Below are positions 37,757 to 47,181 of a stretch of 64,000 nucleotides of DNA, one piece after another; position 1 is the first letter of the stretch; each line of letters starts with the position of its first letter. The translations under genes were made by a program, and so were the position numbers. The DNA is from JABSQH01 sp965230015 (GTDB lineage: Bacteria > Actinomycetota > Acidimicrobiia > Acidimicrobiales > Ilumatobacteraceae): the NCBI GenBank assembly GCA_965230015.1, contig CBDDKF010000014.1:124001-188000 (forward strand). The letters are read 5' to 3'. Below the pieces are notes generated by a model that had not been told where the DNA came from, did no database searches, and was given only the letters and a program-made list of their open reading frames with translations.

Positions 37757-38652
37757 ATGCCGCGCGCGGAGCTGTCTACGGGTATCGAGGTCGAGTACAC
37801 CACCGATGGCGACCGCGCTGATCCAGCACTGCTCATCGTGTGTGGCTACACGTCGCAGTACCCGTCGTGGCGACAAGGATTGGTCGACGCCCTCGTGGCC
37901 CAGGGGTTGTTCGTGATCCGTTTCGACAACCGCGACGTCGGGTTGTCGAGCAAGCTCGACGGCCAGCGCGTGCGGCCAGATGCCGTGCTCGCGGCGCAGC
38001 TCGACGGCGGGCCGATTCCAGATGTGCCGTACACCCTGTCGGACATGGCCGCCGACGGCATCGCGCTGCTCGATCATCTCGACATCGACCGCGCCCACAT
38101 CGTCGGCAACTCGATGGGCGGGATGATCGTGCAAACAATGGCCATTGAAACCCCGGCGCGCGTGGCCAGCCTGACTTCGGTGATGTCGAGCGTTGGCGAC
38201 ATGCGTGTTGGCCGCCCAACCGCCGAAGCGCGTGACGCACTTCTTGCGCCGCAGCCGCCCGAACGCGACGACTACGTCCGCGGCGGCACTGAACAACCAG
38301 GTGTGGGCCTCGAAGCGGCACTGGGATCCCGACGACCATGCAGGCGATTGCCGCGCTGCAATACGACCGCTGCTTCTACCCCGAGGGCGCCACCCGCCAG
38401 CTGGCGGCGATCTATGCCAGCGGCGACCGTAGCGCCGCGCTCGAGACGCTGGATGTACCGACGCTGGTGATCCACGGCCGCGACGACACCTTGATCACCC
38501 CAGAAGGCGGCGAGCGCACCGCAGAGCTGATCCCGGGCGCCCGATACCTCCTGGTGTCCGACATGGGTCACGACATGCCCGCACCGCTGTGGCCGGTGTT
38601 CGCCGAGGCCATCGGCGGGCACGTCCGCGTGGCTGACGCCATGGTCTCGTGA
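37757..38652 (+). CDS. Alpha/beta hydrolase, frame broken by two extra bases
   Basis: From the ATG at 37757: PALLIVCGYTSQYPSWRQGL (oxyanion area), VIRFDNRDVGLSSKL, and nucleophile elbow HIVGNSMGGMIVQTMA (Ser in GNSMGG). The C-terminus continues in other frames: AAALNNQVWASKRHWDPD, then MQAIAALQYDRCFYPEG, VPTLVIHGRDDTLITPEGG (Asp) and VSDMGHDMP (His). Single extra C bases near 38280 and 38329 account for the shifts. The restored protein has about 297 residues. It is likely an esterase or epoxide-hydrolase-like enzyme; the substrate is unknown. Divergent from galK. Confidence 0.83.
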
Positions 38653-38704
38653 ACTCACTGCCACGGACCCCTTCGAACGACGACAGAAACGGAGTACCCC
38701 CACG

Positions 38705-39862
38705 ATGTCTGGACCACTGACTGGCTACCGCATCATCGAGATTGCCGGAATCGGACCCGGTCCGTTCGCGGCGATGCTGCTGGCCGACATGGGCGCGGAG
38801 GTGATCCGCGTGGAGCGGGTTGGCGCAGTCCGCCCGGCAGCCGACGATCGGCCGCACTGGGACGTGATGCTGCGCGGCCGGCGCAACATCGCCCTCGACC
38901 TGAAGCAGCCCGACGGCGTCGACGCGCTGTTGAGCCTGGTCGAGTCGGCCGACGCCCTGATCGAGGGGTTTCGTCCCGGCGTCACCGAGCGGCTCGGAAT
39001 CGGTCCGGACGACTGTGCGGCGCGTAACCCCAAGCTCGTCTATGGCCGAATGACCGGCTGGGGCCAAGAGGGCCCCTATGCCATGGCGGCCGGCCACGAC
39101 ATCAACTACATCTCGCTGGCGGGTGCGCTCGCCCACTTCGGCCGCGCCGACGAGGCCCCGGTGCCGCCACTCAACATGGTCGGCGACTTCGGTGGCGGGG
39201 GGATGTTCCTGGCATACGGCGTGGTGTGCGCACTGCTCGAGGCGCAGCGCAGCGGGCAAGGGCAGGTGGTCGATGCCGCCATGGTCGACGGTTCCGCCAT
39301 CTTGATGACGATGTTCTGGGCGTTCCGGTCGATCGGCATGTTCGACGAGGAGGCGCGCGGCACCAACCTGCTCGACACCGGCGCGCACTTCTACGACGTG
39401 TACCGCTGCGCCGACGATGAGTACATCTCGATCGGGTCGATCGAGCCGCAGTTCTATGCCGAGCTGCTGCGCTTGACCGGGCTCGACGCCGACGACGACT
39501 TCGCTGCACAGATGGACAAGACGAAGTGGCCCGAGCTGAAGCAGCGGCTGACCGATGTGTTCGCCACCAAGACCCGAGACGAGTGGTGCGAGCTGATGGA
39601 GCACACCGACGTGTGCTTCGCGCCGGTGCTCACCATGGGTGACGCCGCGCAGCACCCGCACAACGTGGCCCGCTCGACGTTCGTCGAGGTCGACGGCGCG
39701 ATGCAGCCGGCGCCCGCCCCGCGGTTCAGTCGCAGCGCACCGCGGCTCGATCAGCGCCCCGCCCACGCTGGCGAGCACACCCGGGCGGTCTTGGCCGATT
39801 GGGGCCTTGCCGGCGACCGCATCGACGCGCTGCTCGACTCGGGAGCCGCAGCACAAGCCTGA
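38705..39862 (+). CDS. CaiB/BaiF-family CoA transferase (alpha-methylacyl-CoA racemase-like)
   Basis: 385 residues. The N-terminus GYRIIEIAGIGPGPFAAMLL, with VIRVERVG and NIALDLKQPDG, fits alpha-methylacyl-CoA racemase (Amacr) more than CoA transferases. YGRMTGWGQEGPYAMAAGHDINY contains the His/Asp region of the active site. It would epimerise the alpha-methyl group of branched acyl-CoAs before beta-oxidation. There is a purine-rich GGAG 10 bp before the ATG. It lies close after the hydrolase. Confidence 0.88.
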   Translation: MSGPLTGYRIIEIAGIGPGPFAAMLLADMGAEVIRVERVGAVRPAADDRPHWDVMLRGRRNIALDLKQPDGVDALLSLVESADALIEGFRPGVTERLGIGPDDCAARNPKLVYGRMTGWGQEGPYAMAAGHDINYISLAGALAHFGRADEAPVPPLNMVGDFGGGGMFLAYGVVCALLEAQRSGQGQVVDAAMVDGSAILMTMFWAFRSIGMFDEEARGTNLLDTGAHFYDVYRCADDEYISIGSIEPQFYAELLRLTGLDADDDFAAQMDKTKWPELKQRLTDVFATKTRDEWCELMEHTDVCFAPVLTMGDAAQHPHNVARSTFVEVDGAMQPAPAPRFSRSAPRLDQRPAHAGEHTRAVLADWGLAGDRIDALLDSGAAAQA

Positions 39863-39911
39863 TCCGGCCCGCGGCGTCGGTGCGCGGGCGTGGTCACGGC
39901 ACACTGTCGTG

Positions 39912-40727
39912 GTGGCCACGCTGGTGACGTTTCATGCCCACCCCGACGACGAGGTGCTCAACACCGGGGGAGTGATCGCCCGAGCTGCCGACGAGGGGCA
40001 TCGGGTGGTGCTGGTAGTGGCCACCGGTGGCGAGTACGGCGAAGTGCCGGACGACCTCGGCGGGCAGACCCTGGCGGAACGTCGCCGCGACGAGCTCGAT
40101 GCCTCGGCAAAAGTGCTCGGCATCGACGAGGTGGTGTGGCTCGGCTATCACGACTCGGGCATGACCGGCTGGGACGGCAACGCCAACGCAGCATCCTTCC
40201 TGCAGGCCGACACTGCGGTTGCTGCGCAACGTCTGCTCGACGTGATCGACCGGGTCGACGCCGATGTGCTGACGATCTACGACTGGCACGGCGGGTACGG
40301 GCACCCCGATCACATCAGGGTGCACGAGGTCGGCAAGGCCGCCGCGCAGCAGCGCCCCGGACTGCGCGTGCTCGAAGCCACGTTCAACCGCGATGCGATG
40401 GCCTCGATGATGGCCAGCGCCGCAGAGGACGGCATGGAGATGGTCAACGACGACGGCGAGCGGATGGACCCCAATGGTCCGGCCGACGACGGCAACCCGA
40501 TGGGTACCCCGGAAGCCGAGCTGACCCTGTCCGTCGATGTCGCGGCTTGGGTCGAACGCAAACGCGAGGCGCTGCGCTGTCATCGGAGTCAGATCACCGA
40601 CACGTCGATGTTGCTCGAAATGCCCGACGAGGCATTCGCGATGGCGTTCGGCACCGAGTGGTTCGTCGAGCACGATGCCGAGCCACCACTGCGGAGCGGA
40701 TGGATCTTCGACCCCGCGCCGCAGTAG
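39912..40727 (+). CDS. LmbE/PIG-L-type N-deacetylase
   Basis: 271 residues from a GTG. The metal-binding motif AHPDDE lies at residues 9-14, and the second His ligand is in the HPDH of YGHPDHIRVHE. The family includes MshB (mycothiol) and mycothiol conjugate amidase Mca. The long C-terminal part (residues 150-270) favours the Mca/GlcNAc-deacetylase branch. It deacetylates or cleaves a glucosamine-type amide. In a window that also has a gamma-glutamyl-thiol operon it hints that more than one low-molecular-weight thiol may exist. An alternative start at 39909 is adjacent. Confidence 0.85.
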   Translation: MATLVTFHAHPDDEVLNTGGVIARAADEGHRVVLVVATGGEYGEVPDDLGGQTLAERRRDELDASAKVLGIDEVVWLGYHDSGMTGWDGNANAASFLQADTAVAAQRLLDVIDRVDADVLTIYDWHGGYGHPDHIRVHEVGKAAAQQRPGLRVLEATFNRDAMASMMASAAEDGMEMVNDDGERMDPNGPADDGNPMGTPEAELTLSVDVAAWVERKREALRCHRSQITDTSMLLEMPDEAFAMAFGTEWFVEHDAEPPLRSGWIFDPAPQ

Positions 40728-40774
40728 CGCGACCGGTCCGCGTCCTGACGGCGGCGCACGACCACAATGAGCTG

Positions 40775-41563
40775 ATGCCTTCACGTCGTAGGAACTCGTG
40801 GCGATCGGTGCGTGCCGCCGTTGGTGTGGTCGTGGTCGGCGCCCTGGTGGCAGCCGCGTGCGGGGGCGACGACGATGCAGCCGAGACCTTGCCGTCGGTG
40901 ACGCTGATCACGACCACGACGGTCGCCCCCAGCACCACGGCGCCAACGGCACCGGTCGACACCAGCGCCGCACCGAGCACTGCGGCGCCGACGACCGAGC
41001 CCGAGGCCGTCGAGACCACGACGGCGTCCACTGCGCCTCCAACCGTGCCACCTACCACGGCGGCATCCCCGGCGATCGATGCGTTGGTGCTGTCGCCGAC
41101 CGGCGTCGGCCAGGCGGAGTTCGGTGCCGACCCCGACGGAGTAGTCGGTTATGTCAGCTCGTTCTTGGGCGAGCCCACGAACGACACCGGGTGGATCGAT
41201 CCGCTCACGATCGGCGCCTGCCCGGGCACCGAGATCCGATTGGTGTCGTGGGGTGCGCTGACCTTGCAGTTCGGCGATGCGTCCGGCGTGGTGCAGGGGC
41301 GTCGTCATCTGTACGCCTATCAGTACGGGATCGATGGCGAACTCGGCGCCGACCCCGTCGGGTTGACGACGACCGAGGGGGTCACCGTCGGATCGTCGGT
41401 GGTCGACCTCGGTGCGGCGTATCCCGGCGTGGTGCTCAATCCCGAAGACGACTTCGTGGCCCCCAACTTCTACGTCAACGACAACCTGCGAGGGTTCCTC
41501 ACCGGGCTGGCGGACGACTCGGTGGTCACGGTGATTCTCGGCGGCATCGGCTGCGGGGAGTAG
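40775..41563 (+). CDS. Lipoprotein with a Thr/Pro/Ala-rich linker, unknown
   Basis: 262 residues. Signal MPSRRRNSWRSVRAAVG leads to lipobox VAAAC (Cys29). A Thr/Ala/Pro-rich linker spans about residues 40-100. A beta-rich domain of about 150 residues follows (GVGQAEFGADPDGVVGYVSSF; FGDASGVVQGRRHLYAYQYGI). No motif is recognised. It lies in a run of three same-strand genes, 47 bp after the deacetylase. Confidence 0.75.
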   Translation: MPSRRRNSWRSVRAAVGVVVVGALVAAACGGDDDAAETLPSVTLITTTTVAPSTTAPTAPVDTSAAPSTAAPTTEPEAVETTTASTAPPTVPPTTAASPAIDALVLSPTGVGQAEFGADPDGVVGYVSSFLGEPTNDTGWIDPLTIGACPGTEIRLVSWGALTLQFGDASGVVQGRRHLYAYQYGIDGELGADPVGLTTTEGVTVGSSVVDLGAAYPGVVLNPEDDFVAPNFYVNDNLRGFLTGLADDSVVTVILGGIGCGE

Positions 41564-41573
41564 TCGGCGACCC

Positions 41574-41942
41574 GTGCAAGGCCTGCTCGACCTCCACGAG
41601 GGCATCGGCTGGTTCCTGATCGTGTCGAACGCTCTCGTGGGTACGTGGGCACTCGTGGCCTACTGGCAACCTCGATTCCGGGTCGCCGCGTTGTGGTGGT
41701 GTATCGGTGTTGCCCAACTGTCGACGTTCGCGGTTGCGATCGTCGGTGTGCTCCTCGTGAACCGGTACGACCTCGAGCTCGACGATTTCCATGCGCTGTA
41801 CGGGTTCAGCGCCATCGTGGCGGTCGGCATCTTGTACGCCTATCGCAACAGCCCATTCGTGCGCGGCAAGGAGCATTTGCTCTACGGACTCGGCAGTCTG
41901 TTCATCATGGGTCTCGGAATCCGCAACTTGTTCCTCGGCTGA
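41574..41942 (+). CDS. Small membrane protein with four helices
   Basis: 122 residues from the GTG at 41574. Four hydrophobic segments (GWFLIVSNALVGTWALVAYW; VAALWWCIGVAQLSTFAVAI; LYGFSAIVAVGILYAY; LLYGLGSLFIMGLGI). Charges are consistent with an integral membrane protein. Ten bases separate it from the lipoprotein gene and one base from the next gene, so a three-gene operon is likely. Function unknown. Confidence 0.75.
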   Translation: MQGLLDLHEGIGWFLIVSNALVGTWALVAYWQPRFRVAALWWCIGVAQLSTFAVAIVGVLLVNRYDLELDDFHALYGFSAIVAVGILYAYRNSPFVRGKEHLLYGLGSLFIMGLGIRNLFLG

Positions 41943-41943
41943 C

Positions 41944-42312
41944 ATGCGCCTGGTGTGGCTGCTCGTCGGGTTGCTGTGTGTTGCGCTCGGCTCGATCGGG
42001 ATCATCATCCCTGGCCTGCCGACCACGGTGTTCTTCATCGCCGCCGCAGCTGCGTTCACCCGGTCGAGCCCGCGCCTCGAGGCCTGGGTGCTCAACCTCC
42101 CGACGATCGGGCCCGCAGTTCGCGACTATCGCGAGGGCAAGGGAATGCCGCGGCGGGCGAAGGTACTGGCCATCGGCATGATGGTGGTGTTCGCCGGCCT
42201 CAGCGCGTGGCTGGTGGGCACGTGGTGGTTCGCCGTCCTGATCGGCGTGCTGATCGTGATCGGCATCGTCGTGATCCTGCGCGTGCCGACGAAAGACGCT
42301 TCCGCGGACTAG
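41944..42312 (+). CDS. YbaN/DUF454-family membrane protein
   Basis: 122 residues starting MRLVWLLVGLLCVALGSIGI. The block IIIPGLPTTVFFIAAAAAFTRSSPRLEAWVL is the DUF454 signature. There are two or three membrane helices. Function unknown in all relatives I recall. Last gene of the conserved chromosomal block; the accessory region begins after it. Confidence 0.85.
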   Translation: MRLVWLLVGLLCVALGSIGIIIPGLPTTVFFIAAAAAFTRSSPRLEAWVLNLPTIGPAVRDYREGKGMPRRAKVLAIGMMVVFAGLSAWLVGTWWFAVLIGVLIVIGIVVILRVPTKDASAD

Positions 42313-42466
42313 CGCGGCGGTGAGGCACCGGTCGCGGAGTGCGCCGAGCAGAACAATGCCCCGGGTCGGAACCGTTGTTGCCTCGCGATATGTGCTCCCC
42401 GCACTGCGCATAGTGAAGCTCGTAGGGATGTCAACTTCCCGTGGCAGTTGCGGTGGCCGGTGCGAG

Positions 42467-42751
42467 TTAGCCGGTCGGGCGCGTGTGCTTGACGAGGCGC
42501 CAAGCGCGGTGTCTGGCGCGTTGGGGTCGTCGTTTGTCCTGGGAGAACACCCAAAGGTCGTCGTGCAGCGGAGTCGCGTCGAGGCCGTCCTCGATCCATC
42601 CAAGTCCGAGGTCACTCCAGTAGTCCGATGCCGTGAGAGCAAATCGGACGAGATCGGTGGGCTCCACGTCGAGGTGTTGATCCGAGCTGAACGGCTGCTC
42701 GAGCGCGACGAGATAGCGCGTCAGGTCTTCGCTATCGCCGGTTGTGCTCAC
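42467..42751 (-). CDS. Small hypothetical protein
   Basis: 94 residues with a soluble, balanced composition (SEDLTRYLVALEQPFSSDQH; VRFALTASDYWSDLGLGWIE; TPLHDDLWVFSQDKRR). Third-base GC and residue mix look like a real gene rather than a shadow. No family recognised. 42313-42466 and 42752-42950 show no convincing gene. Confidence 0.5.
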   Translation of the reverse strand: MSTTGDSEDLTRYLVALEQPFSSDQHLDVEPTDLVRFALTASDYWSDLGLGWIEDGLDATPLHDDLWVFSQDKRRPQRARHRAWRLVKHTRPTG

Positions 42752-42956
42752 GGTTGGCAGGCTCGCAGAGTGCCTTCAGCAGCTGCAAGGTGTTAGCGCA
42801 GCGAACTCGATTGTGGTGTTGCGGGCACGACAGGGAAGAGACATCACCGACGTGAGAAGCGCAGTCGGGGTCACGCTCGTAGCAAGCCACGCGTCACCGG
42901 AGGTTCCGCTGTTGGGCGGTCGGGTGGCAGGTCAGTTGTTGCACAACCTGATGGTG

Positions 42957-44300
42957 TGAGCCGGTTCGGGCGAGCCAAGCTCCGACCGCCAGGTCGCGGC
43001 TCAGATCGTGGTCGGCAGGGTTTTGTAGACCTCGCGGGCGATGTAGCGCTTGAGCATGCGAGCGATCTCACCCATCGTCTTGCCGTCGGCGGTGCGTCGG
43101 GCGATGTAGGCCTTGGTGCGTTCGTCGTTGGACATCCGGGTCAGCATGATCCGGTAGATCGCCGAGTTCGCTTGCCGGTTGCCGCCCCGGTTCAACCGGT
43201 GACGTTGCGTCTTACCTGACGATGCCGGGATCGGTGCGACGCCGCAGAGGTGTGCCCAGGCGGCTTCGGATCGGAGTCGGTGCGGGTTGTCGCCGGCGGC
43301 GATGAGGAGTTTGGCGGCGGTGTCGTAGCCGACACCGTGGACCTCGAGCAGTGCAGGTGCGAACTCTTGGATCAGCGGGCGCATCTCCGCATCCAGGCTG
43401 CGCTTCTGATCGCGGATGAACAGAGCGCGGCGGCCGAGCTCCCGCAAGGTCGACAGGGTCGTGAATCTCACGATGTCGCCTGACGATCGGCGTGGTTTCA
43501 GCGCAGCGCAGGTGCGGGCGAGTCGGATCGGTGACAGGTCAACGAAACGGGCGCGGATGTCGTCGGGTGCGCAGAACACGATGTGGCGCATCTGATTGAT
43601 GATCGAGATCCACTCATCAGCTGCCGAACGCCGTGCCACCGTGAGGACGCGGATCGCTTCGATGCTCCCGGTCCGCGACTTCGGGACACCCGTCGCCGTT
43701 CCGGCGAGCGCGGCACGGGCAGCGGCGATCGCGTCGACGGAGTCGGACTTGCCAGCACGGTGCCGGGCTTGGCGGTTCGGGCGGTCGACTTCCACGACGC
43801 GGATGCCGCGACCGGTCAGGTGACGGGTCAGGCCGGCCCCATACGAGCCGGTGCCCTCGACACCGACCAAGCTGATCTCACCGAACCCGGCGAGCCAGGA
43901 GACCAGTCGGCGATAGCCGGCCGTCGTGGTGTCGAAGGTGTCGATGCCCAACACGCCGCCGTTGGCGTCGACTGCAGCAGCGACGTGGAACTCAGAGTGG
44001 GTGTCGACACCGCCGGTGACGGTGATCGTGGTGTTCTCTACGATGGTCATTGCCATCCCTTTCACGTTGAAGGAGTCAGGGTTGGCACGACACCTGCCGG
44101 GACGGCGACCAGACCGATCGAGGACCGTTCCAGCGAGCCTCGAACTCAACGGCCGTCGCCCGACCGGTGGGTGCCGTTCCCGAACACGGCCGACTGGTCA
44201 TTACTGAAGACAGCCCGAAGGTGTCAGCCGGTTCTCGAGTCAGACCAGGCCGGGAACGACGCCGAACCTACGCAGCCAGCTCGACGGTGATCGAGCCCCA
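42957..44300 (-). mobile_element. IS110-family insertion element (ends uncertain)
   Basis: The element contains one IS110 transposase gene. The 3' side has a 7-bp inverted repeat TGAGCCG (42957-42963) / CGGCTCA (42997-43003) that includes the stop codon. The right-hand boundary is not visible; the ~240 bases upstream of the transposase are non-coding, as expected for the leader that holds the guide (bridge) RNA in this family. IS110 elements lack clear terminal repeats, so I only bracket the element. Confidence 0.6.
43001..44056 (-). CDS. IS110-family transposase (DEDD recombinase)
   Basis: 351 residues. The N-terminal RuvC-like DEDD domain opens with GGVDTHSEFHVAAAVD (first Asp), followed by VGVEGTGSYGAGLTRHL (Glu) and KSDSVDAIAAARAAL (Asp pair). 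The C-terminal Tnp20 domain holds LLEVHGVGYDTAAKLL and the Ser-containing block LNRGGNRQANSAIY. It performs insertion of its IS as an RNA-guided recombinase. The ATG at 44056 has AAAGGGAT upstream. The gene looks intact. Confidence 0.93.
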   Translation of the reverse strand: MAMTIVENTTITVTGGVDTHSEFHVAAAVDANGGVLGIDTFDTTTAGYRRLVSWLAGFGEISLVGVEGTGSYGAGLTRHLTGRGIRVVEVDRPNRQARHRAGKSDSVDAIAAARAALAGTATGVPKSRTGSIEAIRVLTVARRSAADEWISIINQMRHIVFCAPDDIRARFVDLSPIRLARTCAALKPRRSSGDIVRFTTLSTLRELGRRALFIRDQKRSLDAEMRPLIQEFAPALLEVHGVGYDTAAKLLIAAGDNPHRLRSEAAWAHLCGVAPIPASSGKTQRHRLNRGGNRQANSAIYRIMLTRMSNDERTKAYIARRTADGKTMGEIARMLKRYIAREVYKTLPTTI

Positions 44301-44431
44301 CGCACATCCAGTGCACCCACCAACATCCTCCCTGCCGGATATCGGGCGGGTAGGACAAGCGAGACGAGGCGCGAATACAGAGCTGTCGGTTGACCGCTTG
44401 ACACGGTGCTCAACATGAAAGGCTGTTCGCT
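44057..44431. other. Non-coding stretch between the IS110 transposase and the next gene
   Basis: 375 bases with no credible ORF. On the transposase strand this is the 5' leader where IS110 elements encode their bridge RNA. I cannot define its hairpins or the element end by eye. No copy of the CGGCAC repeat is found here. Confidence 0.5.
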
Positions 44432-45199
44432 GTGCCAGCTGTAGTGCCGGGCGGGAGGCTCACCGCAGCGATCAAGCACCGGTTACATCCCCTGTGGCGC
44501 GACCTCGGGTTCGACGAGCTCACCAACCGCGGTGCAACCGGACAGATCGGACCAACAACGATCTACACCAGAATCGAGCGACTCGGAAACCAAAGCCATC
44601 GCACCGTCGATGTCGATTCCGGATCGCTCACCGCATCCGTCGCGCTGGCTTACGGATGGGTCAGCGGCGCGTCATACCTCGGCTACTTCAACGCCGAGCA
44701 ACGCACGATCAGCCTCGAGCAAACCAGCTTCCGGGTTCGGCTCGTACGCACCTCAAACGCGCCACCCAGCGACGTCACTGCCCTGATCTGGCCACTCAAC
44801 GCGACCGATGATCTCGACGATGTGATCGACGACCTAGTCGCCGCCTACGAAACCCAAGCACGCGAGTTCATCGATACCTGGACCGATCTCCCCAACGCCT
44901 ACCAGCGGCTACAGACCGAACCGCTCCCCGAGCAGACCGCTGCGATCGATTCCCCGACACTGATGCTCCCAGGGACACCCACATCGGCGAGCCGCATCCA
45001 GCACCTCGTCGTGCTGGCCGACCTGCTCGGCCGCAACGACGAAGAACGCGACATCTTGCAACGTCATCGAGACCAACAGATCGCTATCTGGGCCCAACGC
45101 AAGGGCCTGACCATCGCGGAACTCAAAGAGCAGCACCCCGACCTCTACGAGACTGTGCCCTCCAAGTCGATGGTGCACCGCCTCGCGCAGCTGGAGTGA
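44432..45199 (+). CDS. Hypothetical protein, cassette-like region
   Basis: 255 residues from the GTG at 44432. Soluble mixed alpha/beta composition with TTIYTRIERLGNQSHRTVDV and a helical C-terminus (ILQRHRDQQIAIWAQRKGLT, AELKEQHPDLYE). Stops and codon use are gene-like. No family recognised. AT content is a little higher than in the core genes, in keeping with accessory DNA. Confidence 0.65.
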   Translation: MPAVVPGGRLTAAIKHRLHPLWRDLGFDELTNRGATGQIGPTTIYTRIERLGNQSHRTVDVDSGSLTASVALAYGWVSGASYLGYFNAEQRTISLEQTSFRVRLVRTSNAPPSDVTALIWPLNATDDLDDVIDDLVAAYETQAREFIDTWTDLPNAYQRLQTEPLPEQTAAIDSPTLMLPGTPTSASRIQHLVVLADLLGRNDEERDILQRHRDQQIAIWAQRKGLTIAELKEQHPDLYETVPSKSMVHRLAQLE

Positions 45200-45397
45200 T
45201 CCGCCGGTTGAGCCGGCCCGGATCACAGCTAGGGATGAACGCTTCGATACGCGCAGTCGCCAGCGGTTCAACTACCGCCCAACCCGGCAGCTCGGTATCG
45301 GTAGGTCGCCCTCAAGGAGACGGGCTCACGACCCAAGCGCGGTCCCCCAAGAATGGAACCGCACGTACAGCTCGCGCCACTCACCACGACGGCCCCG

Positions 45398-45475
45398 CGC
45401 ACAACGGCACCGATGCGCTCGCCGTCAACCCCACGCACATCGGCACGACGGGGCTCGCCGACGAGCACGAAATGG
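45398..45475. repeat. Interspersed CGGCAC repeat, copies 1a and 1b
   Basis: AACGGCACCGATGCGCTC at 45403-45420 is followed by a second partial copy, ATCGGCACGACGGGGCTC, at 45439-45456. They lie in a 372-base gap (45200-45571) with no gene. The rest of the gap holds only degenerate related pieces (TCGGTATCGG at 45291-45301; GCGTCGATACCG near 45495). Confidence 0.6.
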
Positions 45476-45571
45476 CGCGTGGCGTCCGTAGCGTCGATAC
45501 CGCACGGTGATCGCGGATCGGCCCGCGGGGACGAACGGCCGCCGAATGCTGATCGCCTTCGGTCGACCACA

Positions 45572-46273
45572 ATGTGCGGCGTGGTCGCTTTGCCGGACGA
45601 ACACTCGGTCCTCGGAGGCCGACTCGCACCGATCGGATGCACCGTGGCCTTCATCGACCGCGACTGCAGGGCCGTGCTGTCCGAGATCGAGACGCTCCGT
45701 GCTGGCCAACAGTTCGATGTCGATGGCCCCATGGACTTCGAGATGGCTATTGATCGACTCGACCCCATGGAGGCGCCCTGGACCACCGAGGTGATTGCCG
45801 ACTGCGGGGATTGGACCGCATACCTCAACAACTTCGTCAACGGCGGAGATCCATCAGCGATCGCACCGGCGCTTGCGCGCCGCATGGCAGCGAACTGTGT
45901 CACAGCCGTGAACATGCCGAAGTACGGACCAGGGCATGCCTCCACCCAGCTGGTGATGGAGGGCCCGACAGGTGAACCGCCGCTCATGGGAATCCGGAGC
46001 CTCGCAGCACACTGCGAGGATGGGCGGTGGAGTTGGCACGAGTGGGGGACGGTCCAGCCGTTTGAGCGGCCTGAACGATACGGAGCCCGAGTGAAGCGAG
46101 ATCGTCTCGATCGACCACTACTGGTCGAGTACCTCGATGCGTTGGGTATTCATGTCGATCACGACGGCTTCTTCGGTCGCGCCTCGGTGGTGCGTGAGCT
46201 CGTTGACTGGGACGTCCGCCGAGAGTCTGTCGAAGAGTTCCGGCGACTGAACGCATGGCCTCTTTCGTTCTGA
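45572..46273 (+). CDS. Hypothetical protein
   Basis: 233 residues from an ATG at 45572. The central part is highly gene-like: DCGDWTAYLNNFVNGGDPSA, then AVNMPKYGPGHASTQLVMEG and HCEDGRWSWHEWGTVQPFE. It looks like a soluble immunity- or toxin-related unknown. The N-terminal MCGVV resembles a class II amidotransferase opening but no other motif supports that, so I do not name it so. A later start is possible. Confidence 0.6.
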   Translation: MCGVVALPDEHSVLGGRLAPIGCTVAFIDRDCRAVLSEIETLRAGQQFDVDGPMDFEMAIDRLDPMEAPWTTEVIADCGDWTAYLNNFVNGGDPSAIAPALARRMAANCVTAVNMPKYGPGHASTQLVMEGPTGEPPLMGIRSLAAHCEDGRWSWHEWGTVQPFERPERYGARVKRDRLDRPLLVEYLDALGIHVDHDGFFGRASVVRELVDWDVRRESVEEFRRLNAWPLSF

Positions 46274-46574
46274 TCGAGCGGTCTCGACGAATCACCGGCG
46301 CCAGCTCGTCTTGCCACTAGGTCGCCCCGGCGACTCGGCGTGGCCCACGCACACTGCCTTCGACAGCAGCGTGCCGTGCCCGCCTTAGCGCGGCACGTCA
46401 CGCTCTGGCGGCCCGCACGGAATCCGCGCATCCCATGCGGGGTCATCGACCGCAGCTGATCGGGCCGGCTGGTTTATCGAGTCGTTCTGAATCGGGCTTG
46501 CCAGGAAGTATCGGAGTCGGCCGCCGTGCCAGAGCTGTGCGACAGGCCGTCAAGCAGGGACAGGACGCAGATAA
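46274..46574. other. Gene-free stretch with one hairpin
   Basis: 301 bases without a gene. A hairpin of CGTGCCG (46370-46376) with CGGCACG (46391-46397), loop 14, lies about 100 bases after the upstream stop and may end that transcript. No clear interspersed repeat otherwise. Confidence 0.4.
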
Positions 46575-46943
46575 GTGAGAGAACCGATCAATGCGCGATC
46601 GCCAGCCGAGGTGATGGAGGCGATGGTCGCGGCATTCAACACCGGCCAAGTCGATGACGTTCGGGACTACGTGGATGCTACGTACCTTGATCATCAAGGG
46701 CTTCGTCGTATCCGTCCGATCGAAGGCCCTGACGGCTTTCGACTGGTCGTCGAAACTGCCAGGAGCGGCTATTCGAAGCTGTCGGTCGAGGTCGTGGATC
46801 TGATTGAGGGCGAGGACCGAACCGCTGCTCGGCTCGTCTGGTCAGGTGTATCCCAGTCGGGACACGGGACGCGGCGCGAGACCCTGGAGATCGTGCGGGT
46901 TGTATCCGGTCGCGCGGTCGAACACTGGGGTGGACACTCCTAG
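46575..46943 (+). CDS. NTF2-like (SnoaL-type) small protein
   Basis: 122 residues. SPAEVMEAMVAAFNTGQVDDV and YVDATYLDHQGLRR form the opening helices and cone of an NTF2/SnoaL fold. The closing strands are TAARLVWSGVSQSGHG and VVSGRAVEHWGG. Such proteins are cyclases, isomerases or binding proteins; no active-site assignment can be made. GTG start. A common type of accessory single gene. 46944-47181 shows nothing. Confidence 0.7.
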   Translation: MREPINARSPAEVMEAMVAAFNTGQVDDVRDYVDATYLDHQGLRRIRPIEGPDGFRLVVETARSGYSKLSVEVVDLIEGEDRTAARLVWSGVSQSGHGTRRETLEIVRVVSGRAVEHWGGHS

Positions 46944-47181
46944 CGTTCAGCACTGGAGCTCTCCCATCGGGGGCACGGCGTGGATCAGCCTTGGATCAGG
47001 TGGTCGCCTGTTCGATTGGTGCGTTGATTGCTGGCGTCGCGGCAGTCGTTGCCTTCGTCAGCGCCCGTTGTCGGACGACTTGAACCCGCGCCGTCAGGCG
47101 GGCGGACCCAGTCGAACGGGTGAGCCCGAGGCGCGCGGTTGGGCACCTTGGATCGGTCCCTGGGTGGGGGAGAGCGCAGGG

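Noticed and set aside
42744..42959. 71-codon plus-strand ORF before the IS element
   Set aside because: No ribosome site, no recognisable composition; overlaps the opposite-strand gene start. Too weak to report as a gene.
45572..46273. Class II glutamine amidotransferase
   Set aside because: The initial Met-Cys-Gly is the only resemblance; none of the other Ntn-hydrolase residues can be found.
46370..46397. Additional CGGCAC repeat copy
   Set aside because: It contains CGGCACG but as part of a simple hairpin, without the other blocks of the repeat.
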